NCBI RefSeq assembly: GCF_019599275.1
Contig: NZ_JAHZTD010000001.1
Span: forward strand, 1,798,001 to 1,862,000
Reading direction: 5' to 3'
DNA from: Hymenobacter sp. HSC-4F20
GTDB lineage: Bacteria; Bacteroidota; Bacteroidia; Cytophagales; Hymenobacteraceae
DNA: 64,000 bases
Shown here: positions 26,286-34,867 of the stretch, piece after piece
Layout: each line of letters starts with the position of its first letter
Position numbering within the stretch: the stretch's first letter is position 1
Position numbers and translations under genes: made by a program
Notes under the pieces: model-generated
Databases searched by the model: none
Seen by the model: only the letters and a program-made list of their open reading frames with translations
What the model was told of the DNA's origin: nothing

Positions 26286-27203
26286 TTATGCGCTCAGGGT
26301 GGCAGCTACGCCCGTCAGGTAGGCCGTGAGGATGGTGGCAGCCAGCCGGGCAGTCTGGTTGTCACGGTCGAAGAGGGGGTTCAGCTCCACCAGCTCAAAC
26401 AGCAGTACCTCGGGCTCTTTGCCGGCCAGAAAAGCGGCTTCCGTTGCCTGCCGAGGCGTGAAGCCATCGGCGCTGGGCGCCGATACGGCCGGGGCGTAGG
26501 CTTCGGCGCAGCCATCCATATCGAAGCTCACGAAGGCGGGGCCCGCGGCGGTAGCGCGGCGCAGGGCCCGGCGCATGTACTCGGCCATGCCATCCTGCTG
26601 CACGTGGGCCAGCGGGACAATGGTAGCCTGTTGCTGGTGCAGAAAGTCAATATCCTCGCGGGTGTTGAGGTTGGAGTGCAGCCCGATTTCGGTAAACCGC
26701 TCCCCGGCCAGCACTTCTTCGCGCAGGAGCTTGCCGAAGGGCGTGCCGCTGCTGAGCAGGCCCGGCCGGTCTTTTACATCGGCGTGGGCATCCAGGTTGA
26801 TACCGCCCACGGCGTGCCCGTTGGTAGCGTCGAGCAGGGCCCGGACGGTGCTGTAGGTGCCATCGTGGGAGCCGCCCAGCACCACCACCCGCGGATACTG
26901 GTGGAGCAGGCGCGTAAGCTCGGCCCGGATGGTCTGGTGGTTGGCTTCGTGGTCGGGGCTAGCGCGCACGTCCAGGTTGCCCGCATCGGCAATGCGCAGG
27001 GCGTCCAGACTGACGTTGTGCTCCAGGTTGTAGGTTTTGTGGTAGCGGCGCAGCTCCCGCCGGATGGCCTCGGGGGCGCCGGCCGCCCCGGCGCGGCCGC
27101 CTTCCAGCACGGTGCCAAAGTCGAGCGGTAAGCCCACCAGGCACACATCGGCCTGGGGCAGTTCGGCGGCGGGGCGCAGTAAGTCGCGGATAAAGGTGGG
27201 CAT
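26286..27203 (-). CDS. hutG: Formimidoylglutamase (arginase family)
   Basis: A 305-residue manganese enzyme of the ureohydrolase fold. The metal motifs are VVVLGGSHDGTY, NLDAHADVKDRP and FVSFDMDGC. The overall form is closest to formimidoylglutamase, which releases formamide from formiminoglutamate to give glutamate, the last step of histidine degradation; agmatinase or arginase are alternatives. An in-frame TTG at 27209 exists; the ATG at 27203 is preferred. hutU is present 7 kb away, which supports the hut reading. Confidence 0.82.
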   Translation of the reverse strand: MPTFIRDLLRPAAELPQADVCLVGLPLDFGTVLEGGRAGAAGAPEAIRRELRRYHKTYNLEHNVSLDALRIADAGNLDVRASPDHEANHQTIRAELTRLLHQYPRVVVLGGSHDGTYSTVRALLDATNGHAVGGINLDAHADVKDRPGLLSSGTPFGKLLREEVLAGERFTEIGLHSNLNTREDIDFLHQQQATIVPLAHVQQDGMAEYMRRALRRATAAGPAFVSFDMDGCAEAYAPAVSAPSADGFTPRQATEAAFLAGKEPEVLLFELVELNPLFDRDNQTARLAATILTAYLTGVAATLSA

Positions 27204-27278
27204 GCCCAAATGTAGGAGTAAACCGCAGCTTGCTTAGCTGCCCGTGGGGTAGCTGGTGCCCATCTGGCGGGCGCAGGT

Positions 27279-27286
27279 TACCTTGC
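27279..27286 (+). promoter_or_regulatory. Promoter-like TACCTTGC overlapping the start of the 145-residue gene
   Basis: TACCTTGC ends four bases before the ATG at 27290. If it is the -7 element, transcription would begin at or just after the ATG, implying a leaderless mRNA or a slightly later start. Confidence 0.35.
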
Positions 27287-27289
27287 AGC

Positions 27290-27727
27290 ATGCTATATCG
27301 TTTCGTTTTGGCCGCCCTGCTGGGTTTCAGCGGCTTTTCGGCAGTGGCCCAGCGCACCTCCCCTACCGTGCCCCGGCTGGCACCCTCCTTCTTTACTACC
27401 TACTCTTACCTGACCTACTCCATCCTCGACCGGGGCACCAGTCCTACGCCTATGCCGGCGAAAGGGGTAGGTGGCACGCTCACGCTCCGCCCCGACGGCA
27501 CGTATCAGAAGCGCCTCACGCTCAGCGCCAACGGCGGCACCATGCCCTTCGACCAGGACGGGCGCTATACCTTTGCGGGCAACCGCATCAGCTTTTCTTA
27601 TACCGATAAGAAAGGCCAGTCCCGCACCGACGCGGGCACGTTTCAGCTGCGCAATGGCCTCCTGACGCTGACGATGCAAGGCTACCCCGCCGGCAACCAG
27701 AGCATCTATACCCTGCGCCAACAGTAG
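27290..27727 (+). CDS. Exported lipocalin-like hypothetical protein
   Basis: A 145-residue exported protein: signal peptide 1-20 (MLYRFVLAALLGFSGFSAVAQ), then a small beta-rich domain with GGTLTLRPDGTYQKRLTL, GRYTFAGNRISFSY and GTFQLRNGLLTLTM, the pattern of a lipocalin-like or copper-resistance-like barrel. The frame is open to 27230, but the signal peptide sets the start. Divergent from hutG with only 86 bases between the two ATGs, so promoters overlap. Function unknown. Confidence 0.75.
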   Translation: MLYRFVLAALLGFSGFSAVAQRTSPTVPRLAPSFFTTYSYLTYSILDRGTSPTPMPAKGVGGTLTLRPDGTYQKRLTLSANGGTMPFDQDGRYTFAGNRISFSYTDKKGQSRTDAGTFQLRNGLLTLTMQGYPAGNQSIYTLRQQ

Positions 27728-27808
27728 CCACCCGGGCACCGAAAAAAGAGGATGCCGTTTGTGACAACGCGCTGCAGCGCCGAACGTCCGGCGCTTTCTG
27801 CGGTGCTC

Positions 27809-27816
27809 TATCTTGC
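27809..27816 (+). promoter_or_regulatory. Promoter-like TATCTTGC before MarR gene
   Basis: TATCTTGC lies 33 bases before the ATG at 27849, a normal distance for the Bacteroidota -7 element. Confidence 0.45.
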
Positions 27817-27848
27817 CTTTGCCTCCACCGGCCCGTTCTCCTGTATCT

Positions 27849-28322
27849 ATGCTTTCCAACATTATTTTTTACTCCCTGGATAAGGCTATCCGGCAGTACC
27901 GGCGCTTTGCCCAGGCCAACATCGACCGGGCGGGGATAGACATTACCATTGACCAGTGGCTGGTGCTGCGCGTGCTGGAAGAGCACGACGACCTGACCCA
28001 GATGGAAATAGCTGAGCGGGTATTTAAAGACCAGGCGTCGGTGGCCCGGATTCTGGCGTTGCTGCTGAAACGCGGCCTTGTGCTATCGGAACCCCAGCCC
28101 ACCGATGGCCGCCGCAACCGCCTGCGCGTATCGGCGGCTGGGGAAGCGACGCTGGCGGCCGTACAGCCGGTGGTACTCAGCAACCGCGCCATCGCTCTGG
28201 CCGGCCTCAGCGAAACCGACCTTGACCACCTGCGCCAAGTACTGGAACGCATCTACCGCAACTGCTCCAGTGCCTCTAATGCTACCCCAGCGGCCCCCAC
28301 AAAGGTGGAAGGGGAAGGCTGA
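27849..28322 (+). CDS. MarR-family transcriptional regulator
   Basis: A 157-residue winged-helix regulator. The helix-turn-helix lies at about residues 54-80 (LTQMEIAERVFKDQASVARILALLLKRGLV), followed by the wing with the family signature PTDGRRNRLRVSAAGEA. The N- and C-terminal helices form the dimer interface. The ATG at 27849 (MLSNIIFYSL) is preferred over the earlier in-frame start. It stands alone, with no obvious efflux or enzyme gene beside it, so its regulon cannot be told. Confidence 0.9.
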   Translation: MLSNIIFYSLDKAIRQYRRFAQANIDRAGIDITIDQWLVLRVLEEHDDLTQMEIAERVFKDQASVARILALLLKRGLVLSEPQPTDGRRNRLRVSAAGEATLAAVQPVVLSNRAIALAGLSETDLDHLRQVLERIYRNCSSASNATPAAPTKVEGEG

Positions 28323-28464
28323 CCCGTCGGGACTCAGGCGCAGAAGCGGGATATTTTGCCGGCTTCTATGCCCCCTACCGGCAGCAAGCAGCCGGCAGCT
28401 AGAACTGAGGCTAGGGGTGCTGGGCGGCGTTGGGCCGTGCATTGCGCTCCGCCGGGCTTTCTGC

Positions 28465-28472
28465 TAACTTGC
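28465..28472 (+). promoter_or_regulatory. Promoter-like TAACTTGC of the YebC gene
   Basis: TAACTTGC lies 67 bases before the ATG at 28540. Confidence 0.4.
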
Positions 28473-28539
28473 AGCCCCTTTCGGCCCCGCCCGCCGAAGT
28501 AAAACCTCACTAATTCACCTTTTCACCAACTTACCATAG

Positions 28540-29274
28540 ATGGGACGCGCGTTTGAATTCCGCAAAGGCCGCAAAATGAAGCGCTGGGACCGAATGTCGA
28601 AGGACTTCACCCGGATCGGCCGGGAAATTGTAATGGCTGTAAAGGAAGCCGGCCCCAACCCCGACACCAACTCCCGCCTGCGCACGGCCATGCAGAACGC
28701 CAAAGGCGTGAACATGCCCAAGGATCGGGTAGAAGCCGCCATCAAACGGGCCAGCAGCAAAGAGGAAAAAGACTACCAGGAAGTGGTATATGAAGGGTAC
28801 GCCCCCCACGGCGTGGCCATTGTGGTGGAAACGGCCACCGACAACCCTACCCGCACCGTGGCCAACGTACGCATGTACTTCAACCGCGGCAATGGCGCCC
28901 TGGGCACGGCCGGCTCCTCCGATTTTACCTTCACCCGCAAGGGCGTGTTCAAGCTGGCCGCCGAAGGCCTCGACCGCGACGAGCTGGAGCTGGAGCTGAT
29001 TGACGCCGGCGCCGAAGACGTGTACACCGACCAGGAAGAGGACGAGCACGGCAACGTGAAAGACTATATCGTGGTAGAAACGGCCTTCACCGACTTCGGG
29101 CAGATGCAGAAAGCCCTCGAGGAAAAAGGCCTCAACGTGGTGTCGGCGCAGCTGCAGCGCGTGCCCAATACCACCGTGCACCTGGAAGGCGAGCAGCTGG
29201 AAGAGGTGATGAACCTGATTGAGAAGTTCGAGGACGACGACGACGTACAGGCTGTGTATCATACGCTGGGCTAA
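28540..29274 (+). CDS. yebC: YebC/PmpR-family protein
   Basis: A 244-residue three-domain protein of the YebC/TACO1 family. The signature start MGRAFEFRKGRKMKRWDRMS and the segment NMPKDRVEAAIKRAS are typical, as is YEGYAPHGVA. Family members bind DNA as regulators or, as more recent work indicates, help ribosomes translate difficult proline runs. Cytoplasmic. Monocistronic with a strong terminator. Confidence 0.93.
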   Translation: MGRAFEFRKGRKMKRWDRMSKDFTRIGREIVMAVKEAGPNPDTNSRLRTAMQNAKGVNMPKDRVEAAIKRASSKEEKDYQEVVYEGYAPHGVAIVVETATDNPTRTVANVRMYFNRGNGALGTAGSSDFTFTRKGVFKLAAEGLDRDELELELIDAGAEDVYTDQEEDEHGNVKDYIVVETAFTDFGQMQKALEEKGLNVVSAQLQRVPNTTVHLEGEQLEEVMNLIEKFEDDDDVQAVYHTLG

Positions 29275-29298
29275 CGCGCTGACGGCTCCTGGCACGTA

Positions 29299-29336
29299 CA
29301 CACGCGGGCTGCGCCAGGTGGCGCAGCCCGCGTGTG
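29299..29336 (+). terminator. Terminator after YebC gene
   Basis: Perfect 17-base arms (29299-29315 and 29320-29336) around a 4-base loop, followed by CTTTTAC. Confidence 0.85.
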
Positions 29337-29597
29337 CTTTTACGTTCCCTTTAAAGGCTACGAAAAGGCGCGCTTCACTACGCTGAACGCCACCAAAGCT
29401 TCCGGCCTTATCTTACTCTTGCTTTACGGTGGCACACGCTTTCCAGCACGCAGCCAACGCGCCGGGGTAGGAGCGGCGGATACGGGCAATTCGTGCTGCT
29501 GCTTACCCCACGGCCAAAACGCCCCGGCAAGCGCAGGTACATACTTGCCCTGCAAGAGGCTGCATGCTTCTGCTACGTCCTATTCATTTCTGTCCTG

Positions 29598-30668
29598 ATG
29601 AACCTCGTGATGACGGCGTTGCTCCGGCTACCCGCAGCATTTCGTAAAGCCCAGCGTCAGCGCCAGCTCCTGGCCCTGATGCAGCAGGCCCAAGTGCCGG
29701 GCTTGCAGCTAGTACACACCCACCGGCACCAGACTACCCTGTATCAGCTGGGGCACCGCAAAAGCGGCACTTCCGCGGCCATTGAGGCGCACACCATCTT
29801 TCAGGCGGCCTCCCTGGGAAAGGTGATGCTGGCCTATACAGCCCTGCGCCTCCACGACCGGGGCGTCCTGTCGCTGGACGAACCGCTGCTGGCGTACTAC
29901 CCCTACCCTCGCTTACATCAGCAACCGGCGGCCCACCAGATTACGGCTCGCATGGTGCTCACCCATACCTCGGGCTTGCCCAACTGGGCCGAGCATCCGC
30001 TGGGCGCCGGCTGGGCCACCTCCCCGCTCACTCTGCATGGCCCTCCTGGTAAGCGCTGGCAGTATTCGGGCGAAGGATACGTATTTCTGCAAAAAACGCT
30101 GGAGCAACTGACCGGCAAGCCCCTCCCCCTGCTGGTGCAGGACGAGGTAGTAGGGCCTCTGCACCTGCCCAATAGCAGCTTCGTGTGGCGGCCCGACTTT
30201 GCCGCAACAGCCGCATCCGGTCACGACGGCGCCGGCCAGCCTACTGCAGTACAGCGCTTCGAGCAAGCCAATGCGGGGTTCAGCTTGCTGTCGACAGCGG
30301 CCGATTACAACGTGTTCCTGCAAGCTGTGCTGGCTGGCACTGGGTTGAAGCCCGCTACCCGGGCCCTGCTGCTGGAACCGCAGTGCAGCGCAGAACGCCG
30401 CGCAACGCCCGCCCGCCCGCCCGACCCGAGCATTGCCTGGGCCTGTGGCGTCGGCCTTGCGCGCACCAGCCGCGGCCGGGCCTTATGGCACTGGGGCAAC
30501 AACGGGGACTTTACTTCCTTCTTCATGGCTTTTCCCAGCCGGCAGGAGAGCCTCGTGTTTTTTACCAACAGCGCCAATGGCCTCAAGCTCACGGATGAGG
30601 TGCTGCCATTATTTTTTGGTCCCGGCCAGTACCAGGCGGCACGCTGGCTGGCGGAAGAACAGGTGTAG
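29598..30668 (+). CDS. Serine hydrolase of the beta-lactamase/penicillin-binding family
   Basis: A 356-residue class C beta-lactamase-fold hydrolase. The catalytic tetrad motif SLGK gives Ser 72 and Lys 75, YSGE supplies the Tyr about 154, and HWGNNG near 299 is the third motif (HxG in place of KTG). MVLTHTSGLPNW is diagnostic of the family. A short hydrophobic stretch at the start might anchor it, but no clear signal peptide is present. The ATG at 29598 fits best. Substrate unknown (D-peptides, esters or beta-lactams). It shares no operon with neighbours. Confidence 0.85.
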   Translation: MNLVMTALLRLPAAFRKAQRQRQLLALMQQAQVPGLQLVHTHRHQTTLYQLGHRKSGTSAAIEAHTIFQAASLGKVMLAYTALRLHDRGVLSLDEPLLAYYPYPRLHQQPAAHQITARMVLTHTSGLPNWAEHPLGAGWATSPLTLHGPPGKRWQYSGEGYVFLQKTLEQLTGKPLPLLVQDEVVGPLHLPNSSFVWRPDFAATAASGHDGAGQPTAVQRFEQANAGFSLLSTAADYNVFLQAVLAGTGLKPATRALLLEPQCSAERRATPARPPDPSIAWACGVGLARTSRGRALWHWGNNGDFTSFFMAFPSRQESLVFFTNSANGLKLTDEVLPLFFGPGQYQAARWLAEEQV

Positions 30669-30778
30669 CGGCATACGGCGGTTCTGCCAGGGGCTTAGGG
30701 TGCGTTGGGAAGAGTGAGAAATATCATTAGGTTTAGCCTGACAGCAACCCGCTGACCACGCCCCTTATTGTTACGTTC

Positions 30779-31846
30779 ATGAAGCTCATTTCCATTCTGC
30801 GGGTCACCACTACGCTGCTGGCAGCCCTGGCTACGGCCTCCTGCACCCAGCAGCAAGACCACGCGGCGGCTACCACGACGGTGCCCCCGGCTTACTTCAC
30901 CGGCGACACGGCCCGCGTAAAGGACGGCGGTGTGCAGGTTATCCCGATTACTACCCCCAAGGGGAAGTTCAACGTCTGGACTAAGCGTTTCGGCAATAAC
31001 CCGCGCATTAAGCTGCTGCTGCTCAATGGCGGCCCGGGTGCCACGCACGAGTACTTTGAGTGCATGGAGAGCTTTCTGCCGCAGGAGGGGATAGAGTTTA
31101 TTTACTACGACCAGCTCGGCTGCGGCAACTCCGACAATCCCCGGGACACGGCCCTGTGGAGCCTGCCCCGCTACGTGGAAGAGGTGGAGCAGGTGCGCCA
31201 GGCCCTGCACCTGACCAAGGATAACTTTTACTTGCTGGGCCACAGCTGGGGCGGCATTCTGGCGGCCGAGTACGCTTTCAAATACCAGCAGCACCTGAAG
31301 GGCCTGATCATTTCCAATATGATGATGAGCGTGCCCGACTACGGCAAGTACGCCGACAATGTGCTGGCCAAGCAGCTGAAGCCTGAGGTGCTGCGGGAAA
31401 TCCGGCAGATCGAAGCCCGGAAGGACTTCCAGAACCCGCGCTACATGGAACTGTTGCTTCCTAACTTCTATACCGAGCACATCCTGCGCCTGCCGCTGGA
31501 TAAATGGCCTGAGCCGGTGAACCGCTCCTTCGCCAAGATGAACCAGTCGCTTTACGTCACCATGCAGGGCCCCAGCGAGTTTGGGGTCGCCGGCAAGCTG
31601 GTGCACTGGGACCGAACCCCGGACCTCAACCAGCTCGTGGTACCGGTACTCAGCATCGGTGGCAAGTACGACACCATGGACCCCGAGCACATGCGCCGCG
31701 TGGCCACCCTGGTGCAGAATGGCACGGCGCTGATTTGCCCCAACGGCAGCCACATGAGCTTCTACGACGATCAGCTGACGTATATGACCGGCCTGCTCAC
31801 GTTCCTAAAGGGAATAGATGCCGGCCAGAAGAAAGTAGCTTTGTAA
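30779..31846 (+). CDS. Proline iminopeptidase-family lipoprotein
   Basis: A 355-residue alpha/beta hydrolase predicted to be a lipoprotein (lipobox ATASC, Cys 22). The oxyanion stretch LNGGPGATHEY (81-92) and nucleophile elbow GHSWGG (Ser 156) mark the prolyl aminopeptidase (S33) group; the acid Asp is in IGGKYDTMDPEH and the His in PNGSHMSF. Such enzymes release N-terminal proline from short peptides, here probably in the periplasm. The 31890 gene follows on the same strand after 43 bases. Confidence 0.88.
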   Translation: MKLISILRVTTTLLAALATASCTQQQDHAAATTTVPPAYFTGDTARVKDGGVQVIPITTPKGKFNVWTKRFGNNPRIKLLLLNGGPGATHEYFECMESFLPQEGIEFIYYDQLGCGNSDNPRDTALWSLPRYVEEVEQVRQALHLTKDNFYLLGHSWGGILAAEYAFKYQQHLKGLIISNMMMSVPDYGKYADNVLAKQLKPEVLREIRQIEARKDFQNPRYMELLLPNFYTEHILRLPLDKWPEPVNRSFAKMNQSLYVTMQGPSEFGVAGKLVHWDRTPDLNQLVVPVLSIGGKYDTMDPEHMRRVATLVQNGTALICPNGSHMSFYDDQLTYMTGLLTFLKGIDAGQKKVAL

Positions 31847-31889
31847 TTTCCGGTAGGCAACTGTTTCGCCGTTTCACCGCTATACTCCC

Positions 31890-32234
31890 ATGCCCATCTC
31901 CTATAAACCCCTGTTCCTGCTCGACGCCGACGCGTTTTCCCTGGTAGAAATCAAAGCCCTGGATGTGCAGAGCGACGACCCTGCGAAGGTGTACTTCTGG
32001 TTTCGGTTTGATAAGGCCGCTCATCACCTAGAGCACCTCACGTTTGTTTCGATGGCCACAGCTGGGGCCGAGCAGCAGCGCGAGTTCCAGCAAGGACGGC
32101 TACAGTTTACGCAGCACGGCGGCACCTATGCGGCCGCGGACGCGGCCGCGCCTACTTCCCTGCGCGTGCAGGCCGTGGACGCGCTGCCGGCGGACCTGGA
32201 CGAGGCCATTCAGCGCTATTTCATTGGCGGTTGA
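31890..32234 (+). CDS. Hypothetical protein between peptidase and RluF gene
   Basis: A 114-residue acidic soluble protein, no signal or membrane segment, no family recognised. The sequence alternates short beta-like strands (VYFWFRF, LTFVSMA, LQFTQHGG) with an Ala-rich helix. It follows the S33 peptidase by 43 bases and may share its transcript. The hairpin at 32309-32340 may end this message. Confidence 0.65.
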   Translation: MPISYKPLFLLDADAFSLVEIKALDVQSDDPAKVYFWFRFDKAAHHLEHLTFVSMATAGAEQQREFQQGRLQFTQHGGTYAAADAAAPTSLRVQAVDALPADLDEAIQRYFIGG

Positions 32235-32300
32235 GCTGCGCAGTTGCCCGCCCAAATAGGCCCGCCAACAGATCTTGCCTCTTGCCGCCTGCTTCCGCCG

Positions 32301-32308
32301 TATCTTTG
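32301..32308 (+). promoter_or_regulatory. Bacteroidota -7 element of the rluF-like gene
   Basis: TATCTTTG (followed by C) matches TAnnTTTG exactly. It abuts a hairpin that begins one base later, and lies 64 bases before the ATG at 32373. Confidence 0.6.
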
Positions 32309-32351
32309 CAGCCCGCCGCTTCGTTGGAAGTGGTGGGCTGTTTTTGTTTTT
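32309..32351 (+). terminator. Terminator-like hairpin at the rluF promoter start site
   Basis: Arms CAGCCCGCCGCTTC (32309-32322) and GAAGTGGTGGGCTG (32327-32340) pair over 14 positions with two wobbles, loop GTTG, then TTTTTGTTTTTG. It starts directly after the -7 element, so it would form at the 5' end of the rluF transcript; it may also terminate the upstream gene. Confidence 0.7.
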
Positions 32352-32372
32352 GCTTCAACCTGTTTCCTTCTC

Positions 32373-33461
32373 ATGGCAATTCGTCTTAATAAATTCATCA
32401 GCGAAAGCGGCATGTGCTCCCGCCGGGAGGCCGACCGCTATATTGAGCAGGGGCAGGTGCTGGTGAATGGCAAGCGCGCCAGCGTGGGCGACCAGGTGAC
32501 GGCTAAGGACCGCGTGATGGTAAATGGCAACCTGGTTGAGCCCCGGGGCGAGGAAGAGGCGGTGTACATTGCCTACAACAAGCCGCCCGGAATTACCACT
32601 ACTACCACGGCCGGCATCCGCGACAACATCATCCGGGCCATCAAGCACAGCGTGCGCCTAGTACCCGTGGGCCAGCTCGATAAGGAGTCGCAGGGACTGG
32701 TGCTGCTCACTAGCAGCGGAGAACTGGTCAATAAGATTCTGCGCGCCAGCCACGTGCACGAGAATGAGTACGTGGTGATGCTGAACAAGCCCATTACTGA
32801 GCAATTTCTGGAAGCCATTGCGGCCGGAGCCGGGCAGCCCGGTGCCGAAGCCCAGAACATCCGCGTAACCAAGGACACGCCCTATATCTTCCGCATAACG
32901 CTGTTGCACGACACCATCCGTCAGATTCGGCGCTGGTGTGAGCAACTGGGCTACGAGGTAGTGCAGATGGAGCGCATCCGGGTGATGAACATCAATGTGA
33001 AAGCTCTGGGCGTGGGTGAGTGGCGCGATTTGCGTACGGGTGAGCTGCGCGGCCTGCTTGACCTACTCAGCCAGCCGGCTCCGGCCGGAGCTGCCTCCCG
33101 GCGCAAGCGGCCCAGCACGGCTACCTTCTGGGGCGAGCGGCCCGCAACGGGTTCAACTGCTGCTTCTACCGGGGAAAAGAAAACCCGGCGCCCGGCGCCT
33201 ACCCCCCGCCCTGCTGATGAATGGCTGGAACTGCCCACCGAGCCAAAACCGGCCCGGGCACCTCGCTCAGGATCCGGCCAGACTCCCGGCACTGCCTCTG
33301 GCCGGCGGACCGGGGCGGCGGCCCGGCCCGCCGGGAAAGCCCCTGGGCGGCCGGGGGGCCCGCGGGGCGCTGGTGCCGGAAAGGGCTCCGGTACAGCTGC
33401 GCCAACTAAAACCAGCAACCGGGGAAGCCGGGGCGCCAGCCGCGGTGGAAAACGCTCGTAA
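32373..33461 (+). CDS. rluF: RluF-type 23S rRNA pseudouridine synthase
   Basis: A 362-residue RNA-modifying enzyme. An N-terminal S4 RNA-binding domain (RLNKFISESGMCSRREADRY, residues 3-22) precedes a RsuA/RluB/E/F-type catalytic domain with the Asp in VGQLDKESQGLVLL. The arrangement fits RluF, which makes pseudouridine at position 2604 of 23S rRNA; RluB-like specificity is not excluded. From about residue 245 there is a long basic low-complexity tail (Arg, Gly, Pro, Ala), common in Bacteroidota RNA-binding proteins. Start fixed by the S4 domain. Ends in a hairpin terminator. Confidence 0.88.
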   Translation: MAIRLNKFISESGMCSRREADRYIEQGQVLVNGKRASVGDQVTAKDRVMVNGNLVEPRGEEEAVYIAYNKPPGITTTTTAGIRDNIIRAIKHSVRLVPVGQLDKESQGLVLLTSSGELVNKILRASHVHENEYVVMLNKPITEQFLEAIAAGAGQPGAEAQNIRVTKDTPYIFRITLLHDTIRQIRRWCEQLGYEVVQMERIRVMNINVKALGVGEWRDLRTGELRGLLDLLSQPAPAGAASRRKRPSTATFWGERPATGSTAASTGEKKTRRPAPTPRPADEWLELPTEPKPARAPRSGSGQTPGTASGRRTGAAARPAGKAPGRPGGPRGAGAGKGSGTAAPTKTSNRGSRGASRGGKRS

Positions 33462-33488
33462 GGGTACTCTTCAACTCACTTATAAGCG

Positions 33489-33520
33489 GAGGCTGTCCTG
33501 TACAAGGGCAGCCTCTTTTG
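33489..33520 (+). terminator. Terminator after rluF
   Basis: Stem GAGGCTGtCC/GGGCAGCCTC-like around TGTACAA, followed by TTTTG. Confidence 0.75.
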
Positions 33521-33556
33521 CTTTGCAGAAGGCTGGTTTGCTTTGCAGAAGGCTGG
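33517..33556. repeat. Perfect 2x20-base tandem repeat
   Basis: TTTGCTTTGCAGAAGGCTGG occurs twice back to back immediately after the rluF terminator. It looks like a recent slippage or duplication in non-coding DNA. Confidence 0.85.
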
Positions 33557-33792
33557 ACGAAATGCTTTTTGTAAAGTCTGACAACGCGCAGGTACACATC
33601 AACCTATTATAACGCAAACAATTAATTTACAGTAGCTTAGCAACTAAATACTGTTTTCAGGCAGTTATTTTTTACCCTCTTCCTAAAGTCTGACTGCTGC
33701 AATACTTTGGATACACCTTGCCAGGGGGTAGCTCGTATGTTTGATGGGCCGGCCAGGGTAGCCGGTTCGTTAAACCTCACACGTTTCATCTC
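33557..33792. other. Intergenic region before the YiaA-like gene
   Basis: AT-richer gap of about 235 bases (with the repeat, the gene-free stretch is 331 bases). It carries two copies of TAAAGTCTGAC (33572-33582 and 33684-33694), which might be binding sites for the yiaA-like gene; no ORF is visible. Confidence 0.45.
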
Positions 33793-34209
33793 ATGGACAC
33801 CAAACCATCTAATGCCTTTATCGGCGCATCGTGGGTAGCCTTGCTGGCCGGGGTTGCCGCTTTCATTATTGGCCTCTGGAACGCCCAGATGCAGCTCAAC
33901 GAAAAGGGTTACTACTTCGCTACCCTCATGTACGGGCTGTTTGCGGCCATTTCTTTACAAAAGTCGGTGCGCGACCAACTGGAAGGTATTCCGGTGACGG
34001 GCGTCTACTACGGGCTGAGCTGGTTTTCGACGTTGCTGGCCGTGGCCCTGCTGGTAGTAGGGCTCTGGAATGCGAACCTTACGCTGAGTGAAAAGGGCTT
34101 CTACGCCATGTCATTCTTGCTGAGCTTGTTTGCCGCCATTGCCGTGCAGAAAAACACCCGCGACAACCGTAGCCAGAACGCCACCCCCGAAACGCCGGCC
34201 TTGAGTTAG
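33793..34209 (+). CDS. YiaA/YiaB-like inner membrane protein
   Basis: A 138-residue membrane protein built from two copies of the yiaAB two-helix unit: the first at about residues 8-58 ([21 protein letters not shown]), the second at 70-120 ([21 protein letters not shown]). The matching LWNA-x-x-x-L-x-EKG motif in each half shows an internal duplication. It has four transmembrane segments. Function unknown. Monocistronic. Confidence 0.9.
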   Translation: MDTKPSNAFIGASWVALLAGVAAFIIGLWNAQMQLNEKGYYFATLMYGLFAAISLQKSVRDQLEGIPVTGVYYGLSWFSTLLAVALLVVGLWNANLTLSEKGFYAMSFLLSLFAAIAVQKNTRDNRSQNATPETPALS

Positions 34210-34244
34210 CTGCGGGGGTAGCCGGCCGGTTGTCCCAGCGGCCG

Positions 34245-34252
34245 TACCTTGC
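34245..34252 (+). promoter_or_regulatory. Promoter-like TACCTTGC before the acetyltransferase
   Basis: TACCTTGC lies 40 bases before the ATG at 34292. Confidence 0.45.
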
Positions 34253-34291
34253 CGCCGACAGGGCCAGGTTCTTTCCCTGCTCAGCCCTTCT

Positions 34292-34846
34292 ATGCTTTTG
34301 ACGCCCAAACAACAGATGCTGGCCGGGGAGCTTTACCTCGCCAACGACCCCGAACTGGTAGCCGAGCGCCTGCGCGCCAAGCAGCTCTGCCACCGCTACA
34401 ACCAAGAGCCCGTGCACCTGAACAAGCAGGTGCTGGCCGAACTGCTGGGCTACGAAACCGACGCCCACCTGGAAGCCCCCCTGCGCTGCGACTACGGCTA
34501 CAACATTCGGCTGGGCCGCAACGTGTACGCCAACTATAACCTCACCATTCTGGACTGCGCCCCCGTCACCATCGGCGACAATGTGTTCATCGCGCCTAAT
34601 GTGGTGTTATCGACGGCCGGACATCCGGTGGAAGTAGCGCCTCGCATTGCGGGCTGGGAGTTTGCCAAACCCATCACCATCGGCAATAACGTGTGGCTAG
34701 GGGCTGGGGTGCTGGTAATGCCCGGCGTAACCATTGGCGCGGGTACTACCATTGGGGCCGGCAGCGTCGTGACGCGCGATATTCCGGCGGGGGTAGTGGC
34801 CGTGGGCAACCCCTGCCGGGTGCTGCGGGAGGTAGCCGCGTCGTAG
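34292..34846 (+). CDS. maa: Maltose O-acetyltransferase-like protein
   Basis: A 184-residue cytoplasmic hexapeptide-repeat acetyltransferase. The N-terminal helical Mac domain (MLAGELYLANDPELV) precedes left-handed beta-helix repeats. The catalytic His lies in VVLSTAGHPVE and the acetyl-CoA region is GAGVLVMPGVTIGAGTTIGAGS. The family acetylates maltose, glucose or galactosides (Maa/LacA), using acetyl-CoA. The physiological acceptor is unknown. Confidence 0.88.
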   Translation: MLLTPKQQMLAGELYLANDPELVAERLRAKQLCHRYNQEPVHLNKQVLAELLGYETDAHLEAPLRCDYGYNIRLGRNVYANYNLTILDCAPVTIGDNVFIAPNVVLSTAGHPVEVAPRIAGWEFAKPITIGNNVWLGAGVLVMPGVTIGAGTTIGAGSVVTRDIPAGVVAVGNPCRVLREVAAS

Positions 34847-34867
34847 TCTTGCTTTAGCCCGGATGCT

